A stretch of 64,000 bases of DNA from contig OY811973.1 in NCBI GenBank assembly GCA_963681505.1, positions 372,001 to 436,000 of the forward strand, given 5' to 3'. This document shows positions 10,700 to 22,624 of the stretch, in pieces. How positions within the stretch are numbered: position 1 is the first letter of the stretch; each line of letters starts with the position of its first letter. Under the pieces are notes generated by a model. The model did not search any database. It was not told the DNA's origin and saw only the letters and a program-made list of their open reading frames with translations. The DNA comes from Eunapius fragilis (lineage: Eukaryota; Porifera; Demospongiae; Spongillida; Spongillidae). A program made the translations under genes and the position numbers.

Positions 10700-13600
10700 A
10701 TCCGTCACATTTGGTGGCAGCGTCGGGATTGTCGATGACGAAGTACAACGATACCCTGTTGATGTCAACTCGATCTGGTTGCAAGTACCCGAAATCGCAA
10801 ACAAGACAAACATCGCGGAGCAGAATCAGGCTATCGGAGCAAACATCGCGGAGCAGAATCAGGCTATCGGAGCAAACACCGTCGAGCAGAACCTGGCAGT
10901 TGGGGCAGTTGCTGAATTACTGAGGCTGCTGGTGCAAAGGGAAGAGCAGGCTGAGGAGAGACGCTGACGAGAGGAGGAACGCCGCCGCGGAGAAGAGGAC
11001 GAACGTCGTCGAGCAGAGGATGATAGACGTCAGCATGAGGAGGAACGTCGCCTTGCCGAGGAGCAGGAGAGACGTCAGCACAAGGAGGAACATCGCCAGA
11101 TTGAAGTAGCAGAGAGGGAGCGTATGGAAGCGGTATTTGCAGAAGAAAGAAGGGAGCAAAGGCGCATATTGGAAAACATTTGAGGCTCAAGCACCCAGTC
11201 AACAACAAAAGGAGATCGCGAAGCTCACCAAGCTTACGGAGAGCGAAGATATAGAGGCTTACCTGACTACCTTCGAAGGATGATGGCGGCCCACGAAGTG
11301 GATAAGGATAAATGGGCATTTAAGCTGGCTCCAACCTTTCGGGCAAGGCTCAACTGGCATACGCCGCAATAAACAGTTACAGCGATGACGCAAGGGACTA
11401 CGAGCAAGTCAAGGAGACGATTTTACTACGCTACAACATCAATACGGAGACGTATCAACAACGCTTTCGGACCACCAGAAAGCAGGATGATTGGTCATAC
11501 AGGGACCTAATTGTGAGACTGCAGGATCTTTCGCGGAAATCGACTAAAGATAAAATAAGTGCGGAGGAGATCGTGGATCTGATGGTAACAGAGCAGTTTA
11601 TAACAACCCTTCCTCAGGAACTGCGGGTCTGGGTCACCGACAGGAAACCCAAGACTAGTACCGAAGCGGGGCAGACGGCAGATGAATATGAGCAGGCTAG
11701 GAAGTCTACCCAGGAAACCAAGCAGGTCTTAGCTATAGGTGAAAGGAATAACAAGGATCCACTTCAGTGTCACACTTGTGGGAAGGCTGGACATACTGCT
11801 CGAGATTGCAGAATGAAGTCTATTGGAGGGCAGAAAAAGAGTGAAAAGGAGGATAAGGAGAAGAACGGAAGGTCAGAGCTGCGATGTTTTAACTGTGGTG
11901 GAAGAGGACACATGTCAATGATGTGTCCAAGTAAGGCATTGCCTGTCTGGAAATCTGTGCATATTCAGTCTGGCACAGGAGTAAGGATGGTCCAATCTGC
12001 TCAGGAACAGTGGAGGGGCAGGCAACTGATGACATTGCTCCAGAACAATGGTGCGTACAGACTTAGTGTTACCCAGTTCAGTATCCAGTGCGCAGGTGTT
12101 GATTCGGTGTGCTCATGGTGAAGCTGTCAGCTATCCAACCGCATTGGTCAACATGGAAATTGACGGTCTACAAGGAAATTGACGGTCTACAAGTTTGCGT
12201 GGAGGCTGCTGTGTGCAAATCATTGCCAGTTTCGGTACTTCTGGGAACAGACGTTCCAGAACAAATTACCCTTTTGTCAAGGGTGAGATCTCGAGAAGAT
12301 TCAAGTATGGCGGTGGTCACACGTTCCAAGTTTTAAGCAGCAGCAGGTGGAAGCTAGAGAACAAGTCAGAGACCTACAGTCTGGAGCTAGGCCAACCTCA
12401 GTGGAGGAACCTACAGCTAAAGAGGAGCCAGATACCAGCTGTGTTCCAGAAGTCTATGACGGCAGCTTACCAGGGGCAGCATTCCACCAGGATTTATTTA
12501 CAGGCGGAAGGCCTTGTAAGTTTCTGACAAGGAATCGTAAGCGAGAGAGGAAGAAGGAATACTCTGAGCATGGACCTAGTAGGATGCAAGAATATCAAAA
12601 ATGGGAGTTCCATCCGGAGGAAATACAAAGACTATAGAGAGAGGACGAGATCCTGAAAGATATCCGGTGTGTGGCAGCAGACTCAGCCTTGGAGAAGGAA
12701 GTAGAGTTTTACCATCGAGATGGTACCTATTATCAGAACCAAAATCTGAGGGGTACATGCAATTCCAATGACAGGACACTTGGGCAGAAAGAAAACCACA
12801 GAGTGCATGCTACAAAGGTTCTTCTGGCCTGGTGTAAGCAAGGATGTCGCTGAATATTGTAGGAACTGCCCTAGCTGTCAGAAGGCCTCTTCCAAATGAG
12901 TGGCCCCAGCACCACTGATATCTCTACCTGTAATTGCGGAACTGTTCTCCAGAATTGCGCTTGATATTGTGGGTCCTCTTCCAAGGAGCAGGTCTGGGCA
13001 TCGCTTTGTACTCGTTATTTGCGATTATGCTACCCGGTACCCAGAGGCCATTCCTCTTCGCTCTATTGATGCGGAACATGTAGCAGAACAGTTGGTCCAA
13101 GTCTTCTCCACGGTAGGGATCCCTCAGGAGATAATGTCTGACCAAGGAACCAACTTTATGTCAACTCTCCTTGCAGAAGTGTATAGATTACTCAATTTCA
13201 GCGCTTACGAACCACACCCTACCATCCTCAGTGCAACGGTTTGGTAGAGAGGTTTAATCAAACCTTGGAAGCTATGCTAAGGAAGTCGGCAACCAAGGAT
13301 GGAAAGGACTGGGACAAGCATATACCCTATCTCCTCTTTGCATATAGAGAGGTCCCTCAGGAGTCTACTGGATTTTCTCCCTTTGAGCTCCACTATGGGC
13401 GGAGCGTCTGAGGCCCACTTGATGTGTTGAAGGAAACATGGGAGGCAAAAGAGAAAACGGATGAGAGCGTTGTGTCCCATCTGATGCTGATGAGGGGAAG
13501 ACTAGAAAAGATGGCTCAACTGGCCCAAGTCAACACAAGCCAAGCGCAACAGAGACAGAAGAAGTGGTACGACAAGCATGCCAGACTCAGGAGTTTTGAA

Positions 13601-14215
13601 ACTGGAGATAAAGTACTGGTGCTGCAACCTACAGATACCAGCAAGTTTCTAGCCCCGTGTAAGGGTCCTTATCCCGTGGTCAAACGCATCAGTGATGTCT
13701 TGTATGAAGTAGACATGATCGGAACCCAAAAAAGACACAGAGTATTCCACATTCATATGTTGAAAAAGTGGAATGAAGCAAAGTCACTGCTATGTCTTGA
13801 GGAGGGTGATGCCGAAGAGGAGAACCTGGACAGTGGACTCAGCACAGGAGGGAAACTGGTGGTAAATGAAGAACCTCAATGAGAACCAGTATCAGGAGTT
13901 ACAGTCACTGTGCTCCACTTGCTTCAAGGTAAACCACGATGCACAATGGTAACAGAGCATAGTATTCCTTTGGGATCCTCACTGCCTGTACAACAAGCTC
14001 CATACAGACTTCCATACGCCCATAGGGAATGGGTGAAGAAGGAAATAGAGGCCATGCTGGTGGATGGAGTGATCGAACCATCAATGAGTGACTGGGCCTC
14101 ACCCATCGTTCTGATTGAGAAAAAAGATGGAGGCATATAGTTCTGCGTGGACTATTGCAAGCTAAATGCGGTGACTCAAGGAGATGCCTACCCTACCCAG
14201 ATGTTGAGAAACCGG
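10700..14215 (+). mobile_element. Ty3/Gypsy retrotransposon fossil with integrase ahead of reverse transcriptase
   Basis: A primer-binding-like sequence TGGTGGCAGCGTCGGGAT lies at 10712-10729, just after an LTR-like end in CACA. Then, in order: a gag-like region with an 11-residue repeat (AEQNQAIGAN, about 10808-10905) and a charged coiled coil; two CCHC knuckles (CHTCGKAGHTARDC near 11770, CFNCGGRGHMSMMC near 11885); a protease-like region; an integrase zinc-binding part and core (DIVGPLPRSRSGH, MSDQGTNF, about 12850-13400); an integrase C-terminal part (13424-13880); and only the start of a reverse transcriptase (SDWASPIVLIEKKDGG, about 14050-14160). Integrase before reverse transcriptase is the order described for Gmr1-like Ty3/Gypsy elements. 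It is clearly broken, with roughly ten breaks, and the rest of pol and the second LTR are absent. It is an old copy. Confidence 0.85.
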
Positions 14216-14700
14216 TGATTCCCGACAAGCTAGAAAGCACTACTAAGCACTACTAACGAACGTACCAGAAGGGCAGCAGCAAAAATAGCCAGCATGAATT
14301 TAAACACTCTGGCGAATCAGTCTATTTGATTATTTTATCGTTCAGATTAGTCAATGGTGGCAGTGTAGAAAACAAGTGCGTAATTATTCATTCATTGTGC
14401 ACGTGATAGTAGTGATAAAAATCCTGCAAGCTACACAGCCAAATTGTTACAAGCTGTATCAGATATGATGCACATATCATTTCTGTGCCAATTATGTACA
14501 AGGCCCTATGTACCAGAATGTATGTCAAAACCACTTGCCAACATACATTGGTACAGACTGTATAGTACTTGCTGCATACACTGGTACAGTATGCTAACAT
14601 TTTGGTTCAGCTTTTGCAATTTGGCTGTGTAGCTATCGTTTGTATCCTCTCAGACGCCCATAATCGCCCCGATTGATTGAATTTCTTTACAGATGTAATT
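14216..14700. other. no gene seen
   Basis: A/T-rich sequence with a short duplicated AGCACTACTAA at 14237-14256. No exon or repeat is otherwise supported. Confidence 0.45.
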
Positions 14701-14871
14701 ACAGGAAAGTTTTGTGTTCCCATCCTTGAATTTTGATCTGTGTTCCCATGGCTTTCCCAGGTTAGCAGTTTTCTTTGCTAACCACGTCTAAGGTACCATG
14801 TTGACATAAGCCATTCCACCCTGGAAATGTGGATCAAAATCCAAGGATGGGAATGCAAAACTTTTTCCTGT
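14701..14871. repeat. 171-bp inverted-repeat (MITE-like) element
   Basis: The left arm ACAGGAAAGTTTTGTG..., running through TTCCCATCCTTGAATTTTGAT, is matched in inverse by the right arm ending ...CAAAACTTTTTCCTGT. The arms are about 45 bp with a few mismatches. It has no coding capacity. It lies between the LTR fossil and the 3' end of the CCDC88-like gene. Confidence 0.75.
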
Positions 14872-15433
14872 GAATGACAGCCACGACCTACCGGGTCACC
14901 GTACGGTCGCGTGTGGAAAACCAAAAAAAATCATCGAAGATCGAAGACTAAGGATAATTCATTGGTGGTGTGTGCTATTGTATTCTGTGCCTTATGTAAA
15001 GGTTAAAGCACTAAAATGGCAATCAGAGCCTCGTTATACACTAAGCGCTCAGCTTTGTGTATTCATACAAAAACAAGCCGAAGAAAACTTTCATGAAAGG
15101 TTTGGTCATACATGTATCTCATGTTCTTAAGAGAGACGAGATACCAAAAGGAATTTGCTAAATCATAAAGGGTGTTACTTCTTCAAAGGCAGCTGGGACC
15201 CGGGTGTTGCAGAAGTTCACACATGGTACCCCACCTTGCTCAAGTGGATGTCTGTATAATAGACTTACACACTGCCATTATACAACATAGATGACTGAAA
15301 TCTGAAGCTGAATGGCTAAATCTACGACAGACCATATCCATTCCTCTCACCAGGTAGCTAACAGCCCAAAGCTGAGTTACATACATGTAGACAACCAAAA
15401 CAAATGGCATTATAATAATATGTAATAACTTAC
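14872..15433. other. 3' end region of the CCDC88-like gene; possible last exon
   Basis: On the minus strand a phase-compatible terminal exon may run from 15192 to 15175 (acceptor after GGGTCCCAG, five codons then TAA). The acceptor is mediocre and no clear AATAAA follows, so the true end of the gene is unresolved. Nothing else is recognised. Confidence 0.3.
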
Positions 15434-18400
15434 ATGGGGGACATTAGGGGACAGGGGCAAAACATGTTCTTCTTGCCCCTCCTCATCCTGGGGTAAACCC
15501 TCCTCCAAGGGTGATGGCTGGAACAGAAAGGGCCGTAACAAAAAAGTTTTTTTACACAGCATAAGTAAATCATTTTAAATCTTCATTGTGGATGTGATGC
15601 GTGGTGTACGCATGCATTTGAATCCAGTTATGCACACCAAATCACAATTAAATTATGCTGTCTTTCCAATGTACCGGTTCAGCCAGGAAAAGAACATTTT
15701 TGGCCTATTTTGTCGAACTCACTTTTTTGAAAATTACTCAGAACGATACCAATTGCCATGAATATCGATGCATAAGTAGTTCAACTCCTTGGACGATGTT
15801 TTTAGTTACTGCCAGCCTTGCTACTACTTCCACAGAGGACCTGCGCTTGTTTCCTCTTCGAGAGGGTAATGATCGTTACCGGAAACGGGACACTTTGTTC
15901 TGACAAAGTTTCTGAGTTTTATCTAAGTGCTCAACTGAATAGGGTAGGTAGTGCTTTAAACAATTCTGGCAGTAACCAATAATTCTAGCGTCGAAACAGA
16001 CACTAAAACATTACTCCAGATCCAAATGTTGGTCGTTCACAGTCCCAAACACCTAATCATTTGGCAGTCACAAGGGTCTCAGTTACACACTTATGTTAGT
16101 ATATACACTAAATACACAATAAGTTGCATAAATATGCAGCACGTGAGCTAAAATACACGAGCTTTTATCCCGTTGCCGTCCAGTTACTCATGAAATACAA
16201 TGATCTACATGTACGTAAGTCCTCGAACAAGATAAACAACTGTAAATGATTTTTGTACAAGATCTAAGCTACATGTATCTGCCAACACGATATCTATTGT
16301 GGCCTCCTAGTAGAACCCAATGACATTTAAAATTTCATCCATAGCGGCTCTTGATTGCTTAAGAGAAATGTGTCCTCCACAATGCTTCATGACCATTAAC
16401 CATAAAACTGCATCGCTTTGAAAGCATACAGGTAAGTGTCCACGATAGACATAAGATAGACAACACCAAATGTCTAGGCGATAGTTAAACTATCCCTTTA
16501 TATGCTTTTCCAGACAATTGGGACCAGATCAACAAAAGTCGTTGCATGGAATTCGTGTTAACCATAGTGGTTTTATTCCATTCCTACCTACTGCCCTATA
16601 ATATCAAAGATATGTCTGTTTTCAGGTCAACACCACATGCACCCATGCAACCATTCCCTTTCCCTTGCATAACTTACATTTGCAGATGCAGTGGTCAGTG
16701 GCACCTCCTCTTGTGGTACCACCTCCTGGGCAAATAAACAACTCAATCTGACACCGCACACAACTGTGTAGAACATCAAGTAACATAACGTAGTGTACAC
16801 ATCTCCTCCCCTCCCTTTCCTCTCCCCTCACACCTCCCCTCCCTTTCCTCTCTCCTCACACCTCCCCGCCCTTTCCTCTCCCCTCACACCTCCCCTCCCT
16901 TTCCTCTCCCCTCATACCTCCCCTCCCTTTCCTCTCCCCTCACACCTCCCCTCCTCCCGCATCTAGGCACTAACCACAAGTGCTGTTGCTGGTGGTTGTG
17001 GGGGCGGAGGTGGGCATACAGGTCCTGTTGGCGGTGTGTGAAGCTGCAGGGAGAAAGACCACTCTAAATGAGATAGCCACACCATATTTTACCAAGCAAT
17101 GAAACATCAAGGGGGTTGTGTTGGGGGGGGGCAAGAAAACAGTATTGGAACCCATCATCGAATATTGTAGAGCTTAACTAGAGGATTACAAATTCCGAAG
17201 TAAAAGAAAAAATATACGGGGAATCAAATAAGGGGCGTGTAATGGTACCACCCTATGCCCACTACATTTTCACATGTTTTTGTATCTTTTTTGGTTGGTT
17301 TTGGATATACACGGGAGTAGCATTGATCTATTCCTCCCAGGTAAAGAACTTCACCGAGATCTCACACATACATAATCGCTAGACACTTGTACAACGGGCA
17401 GTGCCGTACCTAGTTGTTATCTCCCAATTTAGTTAGCAGTAGGTAATAACCAGTAGGGGGATAAAATCTCTCACTGACGGTTTTACAAGTGTCTAGCGAT
17501 TATGTATGTGTGAGATCTCAGTGAAGTTCTTTAGCTGGGAGGAATAGATCAATGCTACTCCCATGTAAATCACGTGAATATGTAATGGGCATAGGGTGCT
17601 ACCCCCTATGCCCCCCCTTTTTTTTCCCTCGTATGTTTTTAATTCTGAAATCAGATTGTAATCCTCTAGTTAAGCTGTACAATATTGGACGATAAGGTAC
17701 ATACCGTTTTTCTTGCCACTCCCCCCCCCCCCCCCCCCCCCTAGGACTTATTACAAACCTTGTCGTTCTCAACACTGTTATAATAGTTTTCCTCTCCATC
17801 CTTAGACTTCCACATTTATTTAAAACAGTATATGATTACCAGTTGATTGGCAAGGTCCTAGTGCTCCTGCACTAGGACCTTGCCAATGGACACAAGGCTC
17901 TATTTCTACAATACGCTTGGATTCAAGGCTATCCTGGTGCATCATGTGCAGTGTGTAACACATCATACCAATGTCCCTCCTCCTCTCCTTCCATGCATAA
18001 CTCACCCGTTTCTCATGATCAGAGGGTGGTGTCACCTGCAGTGATGGGAGAGAGATGTTTGACATTCCATGATCAGTGTGGTGCATTATGTGCAATGTCC
18101 CTCCTCCCCTGAATTGTGAATAACATAGGGGGATACCCTACTCACACCCCACCCCCACCCCCCCAATCCGCCCCTGTCTGTAAGTACAATTTTGCAGTAT
18201 GACTGTCAATCCAACCCTACACCATTCCCATCAATAACTTACAGGTGTGGGATCATGGGTGCCCATGGAGGGTGCAGGACCGCCCTCCTGGGGGGAGGTA
18301 GGGTGTATAGTGAGTCAACTGGCTCATCATTACAACAGCAAAGACAGAAGAAATATGAGCTGAAAAACAGCACTCAACACTAAGTGTATAACATCAACAA

Positions 18401-21400
18401 CACACAGTGCTCAAGTCAAGGAGACATGAATGGACAATTCCTCCTCCCCTTCCCTTGCCATCCCACTCACTGTGATGGCTGCTGGTGGAGGTGGGCATTG
18501 CTGGTGTAAGTGATTCTGCAGGGGAAAAGGCCACACAACCAGGCAGTCATAGTGAGGCGAAATTCATGACATCCTCTTAAACAGACACAATACCCTTTTC
18601 TCTTGAGGCTGGGGAGAAGGCTAATGACAGGTGCATTAGCTCAATCACTTAGAGATACAAAGTGACTAGGTACTCATGTTTCCCTGCATAACATTACTGG
18701 CTTTGCCTCATGGTATTATGGTATATAACACTTCAATCGCTATTGAAGGAGGTGGTCTGTGACAGTACTGGTGCAAGATGTGCAGGTACCCCTCATCCAC
18801 CATATTCTGGTATCACCCATCCTCCTTCCCATGCATAACTCACACGCGGCTGTGGTGGCACCACTTCCTCCTCCTCATCACCTCGGGGGGGTAATGGAGG
18901 ATTGGACACATCCTCCTGAGAGATGACAGTATATTGTTTTATGATCAGTGCGATAGGTCTGTTCTCATGTTTGCATCTCCTCCTCCACACCCTCGTCACC
19001 CATGCACTCATACATTCACTCATACTTAGGCACTCACTGTGGCTGGCTGCTGCTGGGGCATGGCTAGTGGTGGTGGTGATGGTACCGAGGGAGAGACTGG
19101 TAGTACTAGGGGAGAGACAGGTAGTACCGGGGGAGAGACTGGTAGTACCGAGGGAGAGACTGGTAGTACCAGGGGAGAGAATGGTAGTACCGGGGGAGAC
19201 GGTAATGGAGGTGGCTGCAGAGAAAAAGGCCACACCTCAAAGCAGGCATAGTGAGGCAAGGTTCATGACATCGTCTTAAAAACAAAGACAATGATGTAGC
19301 TAGCTAGCCATACCACCTTTTTTAGACTGGGGAGGAGGCTAATGAATGATGCCTCCGCACAAATGTGGCTCAGGTATTCTTGTCACATGTAAAACAATTA
19401 AATCCTAAGGACACAAACCTGTGGATGACTCTGTGCCTCCCTTAAGCCTTCAACAATTTCTGTCAAGGCCACAATATCCCTTTGGTGTTGGGCCTGTGGA
19501 TGGAAGCAGGACATATTCCCCTTCCCTTTAGCACTCCATCACCTCACTAATGCAATGTACATGTAGGGGTGTGCACAATCTAACCTTTTCTTCAAGGGTG
19601 GCAGCTGCCTGGGCCCTCGCTGCCTCCACTGCCTCCTTTAGGCTGTCCACCTCCTCCTGCAGCTTATGGGAAGGAGAAATCTCTTCACTTCACAGAGCTC
19701 TGTCAGCCACAATATGACACTTGACATGTATAATATATTTCTGTGGCCAATACTACTGATGCTCATTCTTACCTTCTTGGCATGGTATAGTCCATTATGA
19801 ACTTCCTGGTCTCTCTTTTCAAGCACAATATGAAGGTCTTCAACAGTCTGTGAAAGTATACAATACGTCATAATGCACCCACTCCATGTAAGCCACACCC
19901 ACTCCCAGCAAGCAACACCTGTGCACAGAAATACCTTTTCCAAGCCTCTGATGTCCTCCTTGAGGGACAGCAGCTCCTGGACCCTTTCTGCCTTCTGCGC
20001 GACCTCCTTTTGCAGGCGATGGACCTCAGACTTGTATCTACATGTATGAGAGAATTAGCACACTTCAAAATGCCTACACCCTACATACAATAGCATCTGA
20101 ACCCTCTGCCAATACTTCAACTATTATTGTTTTATTTGACAAAACAAAATTTCAAACAAGCTCTCCACATTAATAATTGGACCATCTATAACAACATAAT
20201 TGATTGATATTACTGCCATAGCTTTTGTGTACTGGTAAACCAAGACCATGTGAAATGTGTCCCCATATAATTGGTGTTCCCCCCCCCCCCCTTACCCCCC
20301 ATATAATTGGTGCCCCCTTACCCCCCCCCCCCCCCCCATATGATGTCCGTACTCATCAAGCTGGGCTGTCAGGTGATCACACTGGCTGGACCGTGCCCTG
20401 ACAGCAGCCCGCAGCTTGGAGATCTGCTCATCCTTCTCGACATCTGCACACAGACATGGAGCAATTATGGACAGTAGTAGTGGTGGGCAGGTGTACTCAC
20501 TCTGGAGGTGGTGCTGTGTGGTGAGGTACGTCACTTGGTCTTCTGCCTCACGCTGCATCTGCTCCACAGAACGTCTGTGTGCCTCCTGGACATGCAGCCA
20601 TTCCCTTGCCCTCTGTACGGAGTCAGGAGTCTGTACATATGTATGACATTGGAGGAGGGAGGCATTGGAAAAGGCCAGAATAATACGTAGAAATGTTATG
20701 CACACTTATAAACATTAGCCGTACAGCAGAATGGTGATGCCCCTCAGCAAGCTGCCGGCGATGGAGTGACTGGCACAGTGCTTCAAGATCCCTATATTTT
20801 GGGACAGATACAGTGTATAAGCACCTGTCATGGCTCTCCCCCTTCCATAGACTCTCACTGTCTAGGGATCTCTTCCATGTTACACCAGTCAATTGATTTC
20901 ACATAGCTGCCGGTGGTATTCGTGACCCTGCATCCATACTCAGTCAAGGACTGTATCTGAGCCTGATCCATGGTCATGATCTGCTCAATAAAATACTTAT
21001 TTGAGCACTGAACAGCACACCCCAGGAGGAGTACAAGCAGCCTCTCCAGCTGCACCAGACTGTCCGCTTGCAAAGGGAAGGCAAGATTATTGATGTCAAA
21101 TCAGGTGTTGCTTCTAAGAACCACATGTACACACCTCATCATCACCCGTACATCTCATCCTTACAAATACACACCTCATCATCACCTGTGCACACCTCAC
21201 ACACGTCATCATCACTCTGATGTCATCACTATCTGTACAGCATCTTACTCTAACCACCAGCAGGTGGATAAACATACCACTCTCTGGCTGCCTGATGATT
21301 TGGGCAGTATTAGGCGGCTCACACACCACAAGCTGGTGAAGGGCGGTGAGGTAGAACATCTTCACCCGGGTGTGGAGGAGGACAAGATTTTTCTCCCCAT

Positions 21401-22019
21401 CATCGGTCGTGGAGCCCTCCATTGTAGGATCACTGTATGTGTTTGTGCATATGTGTGTGTGTCCGGATTATATGTGCATATGTGCATGTGTGTGTATGTG
21501 TGTTAGCATTTGTGCCCAAGTGTGTGTGTTTGCAGTTGGATGTTTTGTGGTTATGTGTGAATGTGTGTGTGCATTTGTGTGTGTGAGAGAGTGTATGTTG
21601 TATGATAGGGGTGGACATGGAGGTAAACAAGTGCACAGGTCTGTGGTAAGCTATGGCGTGGGTACATCTGCCCACGCTAAATCAACTGATGGCCACCAGT
21701 GTTGATTGAAAAGCAACTGTACCATGACACATACACCCTTACATTATCTAATGTACGAGCATATAAACCTACCCCCACCCACCCACCCACACACACCTAT
21801 GCTTACATAGTTATCTGCCATATATAGTTAATTAGTTAGTTAGATAGTTACAAACTAGGGCCAAACCAGCAAGTAATTTGATTTTTTTTTTCACAGCAGT
21901 CCCCAGGCCCATTCCTTGTGGACCCTGAAGTCATTATGACATCATACTTACACCAAGGAGATGATTCTGTTGAGCAGGACACCATTGGCCAGCTCCTTTA
22001 CATCTTCAACTGTGCCCAT
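15434..22019 (-). CDS. HOOK-domain coiled-coil protein, CCDC88 (Girdin/Daple)-like, 18 exons
   Basis: Minus-strand exons: 22019-21952, 21432-21278, 21066-20859, 20791-20725, 20630-20501, 20443-20353, 20037-19935, 19847-19773, 19662-19585, 19493-19419, 19214-19038, 18915-18844, 18515-18471, 18287-18243, 18035-18006, 17043-16975, 16725-16678, 15517-15434. Every junction is GT-AG and every phase fits, giving 1620 nt (540 codons). Residues 1-166 match the HOOK domain as in CCDC88: ELANGVLLNRI, VKMFYLTALHQL and the hallmark LLVLLLGCAVQC, then DLEALCQSL. Residues 167-350 are heptad-rich coiled coil (EVHRLQKEVAQKAERVQELL). Residues 351-540 are proline-rich with acidic patches. In animals HOOK-family proteins link microtubules or dynein, or signalling complexes, to cargo; that role is inferred. 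CCDC88 HOOK domains normally begin about 40 residues earlier, so a 5' exon is probably missing: an acceptor-like CAG precedes 22028. The tail is far shorter than in vertebrate Girdin, and no G-alpha-binding motif was recognised. Confidence 0.85.
16796..16957. repeat. 28-bp pyrimidine-rich minisatellite in an intron
   Basis: About six copies of a unit close to CCCTCCCTTTCCTCTCCCCT plus CACACCTC, between exons 16 and 17 of the CCDC88-like gene. Copies differ by one or two bases. Confidence 0.88.
17120..17735. mobile_element. about 615-bp foldback element in an intron
   Basis: A long imperfect palindrome. Outer arms: GGCAAGAAAACAGTATTGG at about 17128 against the inverse near 17700-17720, and AGCTTAACTAGAGGATTACA (about 17170) against TGTAATCCTCTAGTTAAGCT (about 17667). 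Inner arms: about 17300-17393 (GGGAGTAGCATTGATCTATT through CGCTAGACACTTGTA) against about 17486-17565. A centre of roughly 85 bases is unpaired. There is no coding capacity. It sits in the intron between exons 15 and 16 of the CCDC88-like gene. Confidence 0.85.
18455..19365 (-). repeat. duplicated exon-intron module in the CCDC88-like tail
   Basis: The block around exon 13 (18455-18640) resembles the block around exon 11 (19028-19360), introns included. Both acceptors follow GGCC and a TTTTC-rich CTGCAG, and both intron flanks carry CATAGTGAGGC, TTCATGACATC, TCTTAAA and then GGAGAAGGCTAATGA or GGAGGAGGCTAATGA. Exons 12 and 15 share the intron start GTGAGTTATGC. This points to tandem duplication of small exon modules within the proline-rich tail. 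Confidence 0.75.
19080..19200 (-). repeat. 24-bp coding minisatellite in exon 11
   Basis: About five copies of a 24-bp unit such as GGTAGTACCGAGGGAGAGAC lie inside exon 11. On the minus strand they encode an eight-residue proline/valine/serine repeat (VLPVSPSV, VLPVSPPV, VLPVSPLV). The unit is a multiple of three, so copy-number changes preserve the frame. Confidence 0.85.
21435..21600. repeat. TG-rich low-complexity stretch
   Basis: Irregular TGTGTG/TGCATATG-type sequence in the intron between exons 1 and 2 of the CCDC88-like gene. Long open frames on both strands here are artefacts of the dinucleotide bias. Confidence 0.8.
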
Positions 22020-22318
22020 TGTCCTCACCTGGATGTATGCAAAGATTGGAGGTGTGGCTTAGTTACCAAAGACTTCTAAACATGAGAGCATGTTTAGTAC
22101 AATGTAGATGATTCCGCACTAGTGAGTTTGAGTCACGTAATGATCTGGTGTGTTCAGTCTACCAGCACCACTTTACACTATAGGCCAGCCATGAAACACA
22201 GCAACTGGTGTCCAATCACAATCCATTTTCATGACTATAGTAACCACTCCCACTGCACTACCACACTCCAGAGGTAGCTTACACAGCCCCACTGGTAACA
22301 CCTGTATAGGTCCAACCG

Positions 22319-22624
22319 CATGGGCGTCCCCAGGGGGGGGGGGGAGGGGGGGGCGGGGGGGGGGGTGCCATGGCCCCCCCCCCCCCCCCCCCCCCTTGTT
22401 TACATACATGCGCACCCCCACTGGTTGAATTGGCTGAAAGCAAACAGTACCCACTGCCCACTGGTTGAATCTGCCGAAAGCACAGAGACCTCATCCCCCC
22501 CCCCCCCCCCCCCCCCCCTCAATGGTTGAATCGGCCGAAAGCAGACAACATATTTGCGGCTGTCAAATGGCGCCCCCTTGCCCTATACTGGCCCCCACCT
22601 TCCAGAAAAGCTGGGGGCGCCCAT
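22319..22624. repeat. GC-rich MITE-like element with homopolymer runs
   Basis: The ends CATGGGCGTCCCCAG (about 22319) and CTGGGGGCGCCCATG (to about 22624) are inverses at 14 of 15 positions, and AACC lies on both sides. Inside are long G runs (22333-22365), a 22-base C run (22374-22395), a second C run (22496-22518), and three copies of a GGTTGAATYGGCYGAAAGCA word. No coding region is present. Confidence 0.6.

Noticed and set aside
15655-15903. 82-codon plus-strand frame within the CCDC88-like gene
   Set aside because: It is on the opposite strand, inside an intron, with no recognisable domain or splice support.
21090-21506. 138-codon plus-strand frame
   Set aside because: It is opposite to the HOOK-domain exon at 21278-21432, and the rest is CACCTCATCATC and TG-rich repeat.
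22173-22529. Glycine/proline-rich frames on both strands
   Set aside because: They are produced by G and C homopolymer runs in a MITE-like repeat.
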